A program made the position numbers and the translations under genes. The notes under the pieces were generated by a model. The model was not told where the DNA came from. It saw only the letters and a list, made by a program, of their open reading frames with translations, and did no database searches. 64,000 bases of DNA from Engraulis encrasicolus (lineage: Eukaryota > Chordata > Actinopteri > Clupeiformes > Engraulidae). The stretch is from assembly GCF_034702125.1 (NCBI RefSeq), contig NC_085860.1, positions 19,467,870 to 19,531,869 on the forward strand, written 5' to 3'. Below are positions 21,990 through 32,630 of this stretch, one piece after another (position 1 is the stretch's first letter; every line of letters begins with the position of its first letter).

Positions 21990-22690
21990 TACTAAATGAC
22001 ATACATGGTATTTTAAGTTGGCTAAGGAACACTGCATATGATAAAATTTTGAAAATCAACATGGCTTCGAGCGGGATTAGAACTCACAACCTCCATATCT
22101 GTAATCCAACCCCTTTGCCATTGATATTAAATGACATACAATACATGATATTTGAAGTTGGCTAAGGAACACTGCATATGATATCATTTTGAAAATCAAC
22201 ATGGCTTCGACTGGGGTTCGAACCTCCAACCCCCATATCCCTAATTCAGCACATTTGCCATTCATACTAAATGATATACATGGCATTTTAAGTTGGCCAA
22301 GGAACACTGCATATGATATAATTTTGAAAATCAACATGGCTTTGACTGGGATTCGAACCCCCAACCTCCATATCTGTAATCCAGCACATTTGCCATGCAT
22401 ACTAAATGACATACATGGCATTTTAAGTTGGCCAAGGAACACTGCATATGATATAATTTTGAAAATCAACATGGCTTTGACTGGGTTTCGAACCCCCAAC
22501 CTCAATATCTGTAATTCAGCACATTTGCCATCCATACTAAATGATATACATGGCATTTTAAGTCGGCCAAGGAACGCTGCATATGATATAATTTAGAAAA
22601 TCAACATGGCTTCGGGTGGGATTCGAACTCTCAACCTCCATATCTCTAATGCAGCGGCATACATTACCACTAAGCCAAGCAGCTAATTGT
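21990..22690 (-). repeat. 135-bp tandem array with tRNA-like boxes
   Basis: About five units are in register: the landmark AACATGGCTT has its ATGGC at 22061, 22201, 22336, 22471 and 22606 (spacings 140, 135, 135, 135). Each contains GGGATTCGAAC or a close variant, the reverse complement of a tRNA B box (GTTCGAATCCC). The last unit continues into a fuller tRNA-like head. The array lies inside the 3.76-kb element. Translations across it are repeat artefacts. Confidence 0.85.
22618..22686 (-). repeat. tRNA-derived SINE head
   Basis: Read on the minus strand, this has an A-box-like TGGCTTAGTGGTAATG and, about 40 bp on, a B box GAGTTCGAATCCC, both in tRNA order and spacing. The arms do not pair into a full cloverleaf and no acceptor stem closes it, so it is a SINE-type tRNA relic rather than a tRNA gene. 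It sits at one edge of the 135-bp array, which appears to be amplified from its B-box end. Confidence 0.6.
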
Positions 22691-23907
22691 CATGCATAGT
22701 CCAGCAAGACTATATTACATTGCATTGCAGAGCTGAACAATGGCCTTCTAGAATGGCTGCTCGCACCTGCTCGTTAAGAATAGAATCTTGAGACAGTGGC
22801 AGTTAAGATGGAACACTTCATTGGGAGCACCTGTTCTGATACTAACTGACAGTTAGTATTGAGCCTTAAAAAGGGGAGAGAATGAGAATGAGTTTTTTGT
22901 CTTTACAACATCGTTGTAAAAAAACTAAAAGGAGTTGGCACGTGTCCTTTTCACAGATCGGAGTCATGCTTGTGATCTCTCTAACAGTCTTTGAATGAAG
23001 TTTATAGGTTAAATTTTTCAGGCACAAATGGACCTCCGTGTGGGACATGCGCTGATCTCTTGAAAAATGCACTTTTCGAAAGACTGGGATTCTCCATAGA
23101 GCCAGGCCTGTTTTTTTTATAAACCTGCCATTTAAAAAGTATTGGGATTTGGGAGATGAAACTTTGACAATTTGGAGACATCCCATAGAGCTCGCTAACA
23201 ACGCGTCAACTAAACTTCTAGGTGAAAGTGTTGATGTTTTATGACCGAAAAAGCCTCCTACACTCTAATCTCTAGAGTGGCGGAACCTTGGTTCATGGAG
23301 GTTCCACCACTGTTTCCAATGGGGACCCAGGCTTTCACTAAATCGCCAAAAACGGGAAAACGACAAGAGACACGGAGAAGCCTATAACGAAACGCGATCT
23401 CCAAGCCGAGCCGGTCGTTTTAGTGTTTGAACGGTGTCTCTATCTCGAAAGGCCTAGGAGGAGATCCATTTTCTATTTTTACTGTCCCTGTACAAGAGAA
23501 CCAATAAACAGGACTTAGAGATTACTATAATCGGGCCTTGCTCTGCAAGGGCCATGCTCTGCATGGTCCTTGCTCCGCAAGCCCGCTTAATTAAGCATTG
23601 CCACTTGCTGAAATAGACACCTTGAAAAACATGCCAGGGTTGTTTAGACAAATGACTGAGATTTGATTATTTATTTAAAAATGTTTTAATATGGAGAACC
23701 AGGCTTGCCTCAGTCACACCATAGGACAAATGTGACATTTGACTCAAAATTAAGTATACTTATTTAAGCTCTGGAGTTATTACACATTACTTTTTCACAA
23801 CAACGACATTAGTTTAATCATTTAAAGCATTGACAATTTTGAAAGCATGAATTTACTTAATTTTAAGAGCCTGCGACAGCAAAATTTACACGTCACGTCA
23901 TCTACCC

Positions 23908-24085
23908 ATAAATGAGAAAACAACACTAAAAATTGAAATGATATTGTGCATGTCTCTAGAAATATGTGGTTTTATACCGTCCGTGCTGCCATCTGAATTT
24001 TAAAATAACCATGGCTCCCATACAACATGCAGATGTTCTGTTACTGTTCCACAGTCTCAACATGCAGATGTTCTGTCACAGTTCT
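23908..24085. other. 3' flank of zinc-finger gene 2
   Basis: Non-coding sequence collinear with 9237-9416 downstream of gene 1. It contains AACATGCAGATGTTCTGT repeated at 24024 and 24059. No polyadenylation signal is obvious on the minus strand. Confidence 0.5.
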
Positions 24086-24900
24086 TCAGAGTAATATGGG
24101 TCTTGTGCAACGATGTTTGTTGTAGTCGATGTGGATTTTCTGATGCCTGTTGAGGTGATCTTTACGTGCAAAGCCTTTTCCACATGTAGTGCACTGGTAA
24201 GGCTTTTCCCCAGTATGGGTTCTATAATGGTAAATGAGACCACCTTTGTATCTGAAGCCTTTTCCACATGTGGCACACTGATGAGGCCTTTCTCCAGTAT
24301 GGGTTTTCTGATGGCTAGTGAGGTGTCTTCTTTGTGCAAAGCCTTTTCCACATGTGGCACACTGATGAGGCCTTTCTCCAGTATGGGTTTTCTGATGGCT
24401 AGTGAGGTGACTTCTTTGTGCAAAGCCTTTTCCACATGTGGCACAGCAGTAAGGTCTTTCACCAGTATGGGTTCTTTGATGGTAAATGAGAACATTTTTC
24501 TGTACAAAGCCTTTTCCACATGTTGTACAGTGGTACAGCCTTTCTCCAGTGTGCATTCTCTGATGGGTAGTGAAAACATTTTTCCAGGCAAAGCCTTTTC
24601 CACATGTGGCACAACAGTAAGGCCTCTCTCCAGTATGGGTTCTTTGATGGCTAGTGAGGTGACTTTTATGTATGAAGCCTTTTCCACATGTCGCACACTC
24701 ATACGGCCTTTCTGCAGTATGGATTCTCTGATGAAGGGTGAGATTACCTTTCTGTTTAAAGCCTTTGCCACATGTAGCACACTGGTAAGGCGTTTCTCCA
24801 GTATGGATTCTCTGATGGGTGATGAGGTGACTTTTCTTTGCAAAGCCTTTCCCACATGTGGCACACTGATAAGACCTTTCCCCAGCTGTCTGTTTTTCAC
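24086..24900 (-). CDS. C2H2 zinc-finger protein, gene 2, exon 2 (9 fingers), 5' partial
   Basis: Terminal exon of a paralogue of gene 1; the same acceptor (TTTCCTCAG before 24900) and phase are kept. The frame is fully open and encodes 9 complete C2H2 fingers, two fewer than gene 1. Outer fingers resemble those of gene 1 and inner ones differ. Changes cluster at base-contacting helix positions -1/3/6: finger 2 Q/N/L against Q/D/I, finger 4 W/V/T against R/D/N in gene 1 finger 5, and the last finger R/H/R against R/H/V. Finger 4 ends HQRMH. The usual TAA after HIDYN is AAA here (24116-24118), so translation runs on for KHRCTRPILL to a TGA at 24086-24088. Exon 1 should lie near 26.9 kb by comparison with gene 4, but the sequence stops at the N gap. 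Confidence 0.88.
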
Positions 24901-26400
24901 CTGAGGAAATAAAGGAATAAAAACAAACTGCTGATTTTGAACCTCACAACAGATGAATTACAGAGTACAAAATCAATTTCAGACATGGTAAATAGTTTAA
25001 TGAACAGAGTAGTTTAATGAACATTTCTTCAAATGTATGTCATAATGTTACCCAACTACTTGAAACTAACAACTACTTATGCACTAACAACTACTTATGC
25101 ACTAACATGTTCAGCTTGGTATTAAAAAAGTAAATTGATAAGGCACACTCGAGAGATGTGTATTGTAATAAAGTGAAACAAATAGTCTGAGGACATAAAC
25201 TGGAGCAATCAATGCTTTGTTTCCAGCCAATTTCCAATGTCTTCAACTTGGATATATACTGTATAAAATATATGACACAAGCTTGTGCAGCAACAGATGT
25301 TTCGGGCCCATTTTCAATGCCTTCAATCTGGAGAGATATGTATAGATATGTATGTGTCATATGACACAAGACTTGTGTGCGCCTAATTTAGTATGCTTGC
25401 AGACCAGTGTGCACGCCAACACACACACATATATGAGCAAAAATGGCGCCATGCCCCCCTCTGCGAACCCAAAAATCTTGGCGTGGCACAAAGTTGTGCA
25501 GCAGACTTTTCTGCCATGGCGCAATTCTACTAGCAGCGACCAGGAAGTAGCCTAGTAGGCAGAAAAAATTGAAAACTTCAGTTGCCTATATAGCCTCGAA
25601 AAGAGGAGTGTAGTATGCAGCTACTGGACTACAGAAGGAACCCCAGGCAAGGCAAAGCAAGCCAGTTTATTTCTTACATGGACGCAATTGAATGTGCTTT
25701 ACAAAGAGATTAAAAGCATGCAAAACAGAAGACAAAAAAGCATAAATGCATAAAACACTAGGTGTGCTGTAAAAGAAGATAAGGCAGGAATGAAACGGGA
25801 AGATAAAAGAATGACAAATAAAAAAACACTAAAACCCATGAAAATATCTCAAAGAAGGCATCAGAAAACAGCTTTGTTTTGAATTTGGTTTTATAACATT
25901 GATCTGTTGGGGCACTGTTAACATCCTCAGGAAGCAGATTCCAGAGCCTTGAGGCGTAAAAACTAAAGGCCGCCTCACCACACTTCTTTTTAATGCTAGG
26001 TAAGACCAATACATTGTGCTGCAAAGACCTCAAATGCCTAGCTGGTGTGTAATACTGTAACATATCCCGAATGTAACTGGACCCCAACCTATTCACAGAT
26101 TTGAAAACAATCATTTGATAATACAATTTCTTGAAACTATGCTCTTGTCTTCCTTACATTTTGTTCAATGAAGCAATTATTTACTTTTACCCTCACTGTT
26201 CAGTAAAGCATGTTGTGTTTGGCGATCCAATTGTAAAACTCTGCAGCCAGAACAATGCTCTCAAATAGTCTTGAAAGGTAGGCTATAACAAAAATCTGTT
26301 TTATTGTGATAAGTCATAAGTCAGATGTTCAGTAGGCCTATAGCAGGCATGTTTGGCTATCTATCTTCAGAACTAGATCAATGAAACAGGAAAATTTCCC
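24901..26400 (-). other. Intron of zinc-finger gene 2, truncated by gap
   Basis: Collinear with the 3' part of the gene 1 intron (10397 to about 11875) and the gene 4 intron (45184-46680), including the LINE tail at 25645-26155. It breaks off at the run of N. The last ten or so bases before the gap (AAAATTTCCC) depart from both other copies, a sign of a frayed contig end. Confidence 0.8.
25645..26155 (-). mobile_element. CR1/L2-type LINE tail, gene 2 intron copy
   Basis: Best-preserved copy. The minus-strand frame 25758-26126 runs from an SVNRLGSSYIRDML segment through ARHLRSL and RLWNLLPEDV to FKTKLFSDAF, so more of the ORF2 C-terminus stays in one frame than in gene 1. No reverse transcriptase core is present. 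Confidence 0.8.
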
Positions 26401-26500
26401 NNNNNNNNNNNNNNNNNNNNNNNNNNNNNNNNNNNNNNNNNNNNNNNNNNNNNNNNNNNNNNNNNNNNNNNNNNNNNNNNNNNNNNNNNNNNNNNNNNNN
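26401..26500. other. Assembly gap (100 N)
   Basis: Exactly 100 N, the usual placeholder for a gap of unknown size. Left of it, sequence corresponds to about 11870 or 46680; right of it, to 7376. The two sides are therefore not adjacent parts of one unit. Confidence 0.99.
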
Positions 26501-28759
26501 AAATCACCACCGAGACAGTTGATAGTTTACATTATTTGTGGTGATTGCCTCGCAGTAAACAGTTCCGTTTCAGTCCTTATTTTTGGCCTGTATCATGTGG
26601 TGGTTCTATGTTGAGTGTATATGGGTATGACAGCTGCTTTAGGGTCACTCCCTTAATCTCGCCTGCAAAGGCGGGCTGACAATTTCACAATTACTGGTCC
26701 TCCAATAGCGTAACTCTGTTCACTGTATGGCTCTGGTCTCATCCTATCGAGGGTTTAAACGGGAGGTGCTGTTGTGTTTTTCAGGATACCAGGGGGGATT
26801 CTGGTGATAACAGGCTCTTAATGTGAAAAGTCCTTTCTTAATTCCACAAAAGGTACACTGCTATCCGGTGTGTGGTGTTTTGTATACTGTTTACTGTTGT
26901 GGCCGTATGTTGTGTAAATCCGTGATTTTTTTTTTTTTTTAATGATACATTGTCTTGTAGTTACCTATTTTGTATGTAGTTTTTTTTTTTTTATTATTAT
27001 CACAGCTAAGATAGTGTTATCAGATGTTGAAATTGACACAACCCCCATTAAAAATAAATGTTAAGATGGAGTTCATTTTGTTTTACTGGCCCGTTTGTGA
27101 AAGACATACAGGGATGTTTTTATTTTGTTACTGTTTGGTGTCATTGTGAAAGGGCGGGGGGACTCTGAGCTTTCGTTTACATTGTGGTTAAAGTACGCCA
27201 CCCCTGCAATGCTCCTCAAACATTTTTTTAGACACGTTTCTTTCCATTTCCGTCTAAACCATCTCGCCGTTTAATCCTCTGGCATCAGGGAACATATCTA
27301 AGGAATCAGAAAATGTGGGTCAATTTCACGTGAAATCAGACCACTTTGGGACCCAAACCGACAATCAAGATTTCAGTCATACTTGGTGTGACTTTTTATT
27401 AGCAAGTTTGGCACCGCCAGAAACTGTCATTTGTGTGAATCGTGGACACCAAATATTTAGGGAGAAAAAAAGGTTCGACATATGGAGGGTAGGTAACACC
27501 ATACATTCATTCTGATTAAAATCTGTGGTCGGGTCGGGGTCCCAAATGTGTCTGATTTTCACGTGGAATTGACCCCAAAATGTAATCATTCAGTGACTGT
27601 TATATTATACCATTTTGAGGGGGGTAATTCTTCAGTCTTACATCAGGCACAGTGGTTTTTGGAAAAACACTGGCTGTTGTTTGTCACATATTTTTCTCAA
27701 GGGGCCTTGATGTGTGGATGTAAATGAGGAAAAGGCCCCCCTGTGATGCCACCACAGAAAGCAGAGATACGATGTTGTGTCATGCATCATATCAATGGGG
27801 ATATATGGGATCCAGGTTATCAAAAAATATCCAAGGCACTCTTCTTCTTGGTTGAAACAGATTTCAATAAACTTAAAGCTAGTTCATAATTGGAACTGTT
27901 AAAAATTGCCAACATGTTTCGTGCCAACAATGTTCTTCCTCAGAGCTTTTAGATAGTTATTTGGGGATGTTTTACCTTTGTTATGTTTGGTGTTCACTTG
28001 TGAATTGGGGAGGCCTTGAGCTTTCAATCAATTCCTTTTGTCCCAACATTTTGGTTAATTTTACGCCAATCCCTGCAGCTAACTTTAAACATTCATCTCT
28101 AACATTCTTACTGTACTTGTGGCCCCTTTTCCTGTGGCCTGTTGCTCCTGTGGTTTTCGTGTTATCCTCAGCCATCTCAACACTCCCTAGACATTAACAG
28201 CTTTCAAATGATCCAAAATAATCAAATTGTTGTTCTCCTAACACTCACACCTTAATGTGTGGTTGTAAGCATCTATGAGGACATGCTATTGGATCTCTGT
28301 ATTCTGTGAAGGTATACCGTCATTTCCTAACGCATTCCATACATTAACGGGAAATTCTCTATTATAAACATACCTTGGGCTAATTAGAAAAAAGCTTCAC
28401 ATGAGGAAAGGAGTCAAAAAGACAAAAGGAAGTGATGACCATTTCTGAAGGACTTTAAAAAGTTGTAATATAGCAATCGAATTGTACAAATTTCGATGAA
28501 AATAAAAACTTAGAACAAATTATAAATGAGAAAAAAACAACACGTAAAAAATTGAAATTGATATTGTGGCATGTCTCTAGGAAATATGTGGTTTTTTCTT
28601 ACCGTCCTTCTGCTGCCAATCTGAATTTTACAATAACCATGGCTCCCATTACAAAAATGCACGATGTTCTGTTACTGTTCCACAAGTCTCAACATGCCAG
28701 ATGTTCTTGTCACAGTTACTTCAGAGTAATATGGGTCTTGTGCAACGATGTTAGTTGTA

Positions 28760-29828
28760 GTCGGAATTTTTCTGGTGGATTTTATGATGCACGTTGGAGG
28801 TGATCCCTTTACGTGCAAAGCCTTTTCCACATGTAGTGCACTGGAAAAGCCGTGGGGGGGTGGTGGATGGGTTGGGGTGCCTTTTCCCCAGTCATGGGTT
28901 CTATTATGGTTAAATGAGATCACCTTTGTATCTGAAGCCTTGTTTCCACATGTGGCACACTGATGAGGCCCTTTCTCCCCAGGTATGGGTTCTCTTGATG
29001 GTAAATGAGATTCCCAATTACGTTACAAAAAACCATTTTCCACATGTAGATGCACTCAAAAAGGCCTTTACGCAGTATGGGTAACTACTCTGATGAATTG
29101 ATGATGAGCTACTTCCTTTCTCATTAATGACCTTTTCCGCATGTAATCGCAGTGGTATGGTGTTGTTCTCTAGTAATGTGAATTTTCATGATGGGTGATG
29201 AGGTGAATTTTTCCTTTGTTAAAAGCCTTTTCCACTAATGTGGCACAGCAGACAGGCCTATCACCAGTATGGGTTCTTTGGTGATGGTAAAATTGAGATC
29301 TTTTTCCGTACAAAAAGCCTTTTTTGCATGTTGTGTACACTGGTAACGGCCCTTTCTCCAGTTGGTGGATTTCTCTGGTGGTTAGTGACAATCATTTTTC
29401 CGGACAAAGCCTTTTCCACATGTGGCACACCAACCATAAGGCCTTTCTACCAGTATGGGTTTTCTGATGGGTTGTGAGGTGACTTTTTTGTGCACAAAGC
29501 CTTTTTTACACATGTGTGGCATCAGCAGTAAAGGTCTTTCTCCAAGTATGGGATTTTTCTGATGATGAGTAATGATGAGTAACCTTTTGCGTGTAAATCC
29601 TTTTTCCCAACATGTCGCACAAATCGTGCGCGCCTTTCTGCAGTATGGATTCTCTGATGAATGATGAGATCACCTTTCTGTGCAAAGCATTTTCCACATG
29701 TGGCACACTGGTGAGGCCTTTCTCCAGTATGGGTTCTCTGGTGGACGGTGAGGTGACCTTTTCTTGCAAAGCATTTTCCACATGTGGCACACTGATAACG
29801 ACCTTTTCCCCAGCTGTCCGTTTGTCAC
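28760..29828 (-). pseudogene. Zinc-finger gene 3, exon 2, broken by indels
   Basis: Finger remnants follow the order of gene 1 from the HIDYN end near 28765 to the acceptor CCTCAG before 29828. Frames shift many times, and an extra G-rich stretch lies at 28850-28880. The first two fingers (29640-29820) are nearly clean and differ from gene 1 by substitutions, for example GCATTTTCCACATG in place of GCCTTTTCCACATG, which turns CGKGF into CGKCF or similar. Most breaks look like sequencing errors, so whether the gene is truly dead cannot be judged. Confidence 0.7.
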
Positions 29829-32187
29829 CTGAGGAAATAAAGGAAGTAAAAAAACAAACTAGCTGATTTTTGAACTCACAACAGTAGTGAATTACAGAGT
29901 ACAAAATCAATTTTACAGACATGGTAAATAGTTTTTACATCAGAGTAGTTTAATGAACATTTTCTTCAATTTCTGTATGTCATAATACCTTTTACCCAAC
30001 TACTTGCAAATAACACTGAATTTTACTTAGGCACTAACAACTACTTGTGCACACACAACTTGTTCAGCTTTGGTATTAAAGCAAGTCAAAATTGATAAGG
30101 CACAATCGAGGAGAGTGTGTATTGTAATAAAGTTGAAAAAAAATAGTCTTGAGGACAACTTCGAAGCAATCGATGTGCTTTGCGTCCCAGTCAATTTTCC
30201 AATGTCTTCAATTTGGATATATACTGTGATAAAATATATGACACAAGCTTGTGCAGGCAAAAATGTTTGGGGCCCCTTTTAAAAAGGGCCCTTTTCAATC
30301 TGAAAAAAATATCATGCGCCCTAGGGACACAAGACTTGTGGCGCCAAAATTTTAGTTTTGTTGCAGACATGGGTGCACCCCAAAAACAACACACACAGAT
30401 GGACCAAAAAGGCCCCCCATGTCCCCCTACGCCAAACCCCCAAAAAATCTTGGTGGCACAAATTTGTGTAGCAGATTTTTTTCTGCCTGGCGCAATTCTA
30501 CAGAGCGACCGGGGAAGTGGCCTAGAAAGGCAGAAAAAAAAAAGAAAATTTTCAGTTGCCTAATAAGCCCCAAAAAGGGGATGAGTAGGAAAAATTACTA
30601 AAACAGGGAAAAAGGAAATGGGAAGGGAAAAAGGGGAAAGGCCTTTAATTATACCAGGGAAGGGCAAGGGAAAGGAGGGGTGCTTTACAAAGGAGATTAA
30701 AACCAGCAAAACAAAGGGCCCAAAAAAGAAAATGAAAATAAACCCAACCCCCTGGGGTGTTCTTTTTAAAAGATGAAATAAGGAAGGGAATGAAACGGGA
30801 AGATAAAAAGAATGCCCAAAAACAGTTTTAAAACCCTTTGGAAAAAAAACCCAAACAAGAACCATCGGGAAAACAGTTTCGTTTTAAACAAAAGGTTTTT
30901 ATCCCATTGATTTTTGGGGGGCACTTTTTAAACTTTTCCCTCAGGAAGCGGGTTTCCCGGGCCTTGAGGCGTAAAAAAAAAAAACCAAAGGCCCTCACCA
31001 AAAAAACTTTTTTTAAAAATGTTTAAAAACCAATACTTTGGGGTTTTGGAAACCGACCCCCCAAATACCTAGCTGGTGTAATACTGAAACCCTTCCCGAA
31101 AGGGAACTGGCCCCCAACCTATTCAAGATTTTGAAAAAAATCATTTGAAAATGCAATTTCTTAAAATTTTATGCTTTGGGTCTCCTTACATTTTGTTCGT
31201 GAAGCCAATTATTTATTTAAAACCCCACTTTTCAAAAAACCCCAATGTTGTGTTTGGGGGCCAAAAATTTTAAAAGGGGGGCCCCCCCAAAAAAACAAAT
31301 CCCTCAAATAGCTTAAAAGGGGGGTTAGGTAACAAAAATCGGGGTTTTTAGGGGTTTTTAAGGGTCTTGTCAGGGGTTCCGGGGGGCCAAAATAGGCAGG
31401 CAGTTTGGTTACAACCTTTGAACAAAGGGGTTGAAACGGGGAATTCCCCCGCAAAAAGGTTGTGGTTTCTCTCATGACGGGACACATTTCCCCAAAATAA
31501 AAGCCCAAACGAAAAAGGACGCTTTTTGGGTGCTTGGGGCATAAAGGTCCCCGGGCTTTCTTGTCTTTAAAGGGTTCGAGGCCAAAATGGGGGAAAAGCC
31601 CACCATTGTCCGGGAAAGGGGGTTTTATTGCAAAGCAATTTGCTTTATATTTGTCCCTTTGTGGCCCTCAACGGGGCAAAAGTATTTCCTTTGGGGGAAC
31701 CCTTGGGGTTTGGGGAAAACTCCACTATTTGGCTTTTTTTTGTCAAACGGGTTAAAAAGGAGGGGGGGGGTTTCCCAAAACCCCAAAACCCCTTGCGGGG
31801 AAAAAAAAGGCCAAAAATTTTTATTGGGGGCATAGAAAAAAAGGTTTTTTTGCGGGGAAACTGAAACGGGCCCCCCTCCAAAAGTTTAAAATTTTCAAGA
31901 GTCTTTTGCTTCGAGCCACAAGAAAATTTTTTTTTCGGGGGGGCCCATAACACCACACACCCACACCCCCAACACACCAGGGTGCAAAAACCCCCCAAGG
32001 CATAAACGCAAGCTTTCGGCATTTTTTTTCGGGAAATTTTAGCTTTTTTTAGGGGCTCCCCCCCTTTGGGCAGAGAAAACACCCCAAGAAAGGGGCCAAA
32101 GGGGCACACACCAACCCTTTTGGGGTTTCCAAACAACTTTCCAAAATTTTTAAAAAAAGGCCACGGGCAGTTTAAAATTTTCCCCTT

Positions 32188-32630
32188 TTTAAACCCGGGG
32201 GCCTTTTTGGAGCCCCTTAAAAAAACCCTTTCCTTTTCATTTTCGGGCCGGGCTTTTTTTCAAGAAGGAGGGGTTGGGGGCCCACCCCTTTCCCCTTTGT
32301 TTGTCCCGATCTCGGGAAAGGGAAAAAACAAATGTCTTTTCTTTAATCACCTTCAAAATTTGACTGTTGTGATGGATTTGGCTGGCGGGAATTGTAGACC
32401 ATGATCTCATCCCCCCCTCCCATTGAAATGACATTAAAAATTTTCCCCCCTTTTTTAAATTTCATGGGGAAAAAACATGGCTCCCCCTTTAAAAATTGGG
32501 TGTCCAAGACCACTACCTTTCTGTCTTGGGGACAAATGCTTGGTGGGGAAAGTCATAAATGTCCTTTTCCCTTTATGTCATTCAATCTTTTAAAATTTGT
32601 AATGAATGTTATGAAGATTCCCTTCATCCA
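32188..32630 (-). pseudogene. Zinc-finger gene 3, exon 1, degraded
   Basis: Short matches to gene 1 exon 1 survive in order: TTTAATCACCTTCAAA near 32342, GACTGTTGTGATGGA near 32362, AAACATGGCTCC near 32472, GTCATAAATGTCC near 32552 and TTCATCCAGGTCC near 32623. Between them the sequence is scrambled by errors. The intron of about 2.36 kb between the exons holds a degraded copy of the LINE tail. Confidence 0.6.

Larger units (their letters stand above)
20147..23907. mobile_element. 3.76-kb non-autonomous DNA transposon with internal iterons
   Basis: The element starts GGGTAGATGACG and ends CGTCATCTACCC, 12-bp perfect inverted repeats. The flanks are ATAA at 20143-20146 and 23908-23911, and unit 1 has the uninterrupted site (CAATATAAATGAG near 9236), so ends and a 4-bp duplication are certain. 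It encodes no transposase that I can find. It carries about ten scattered copies of a motif close to TGTCACACCATAGGACA in both orientations (20324, 20657, 20678, 20920, 21311, 21336 with two 22-bp repeats following, 21536, 21726, 23713), a 135-bp tandem array (21990-22690), and a run of three small palindromes (23537-23581). GGG ends with a 4-bp duplication would fit Sola-like elements, but this is unproven. Confidence 0.85.

Noticed and set aside
22618..22686. Functional tRNA gene
   Set aside because: A and B boxes are present but no acceptor stem closes and the anticodon arm does not pair. It is a SINE relic.
21990..22690. Possible CRISPR-like array
   Set aside because: Units are 135 bp and similar throughout, without constant repeats separated by unique spacers, and the context is a vertebrate transposon.
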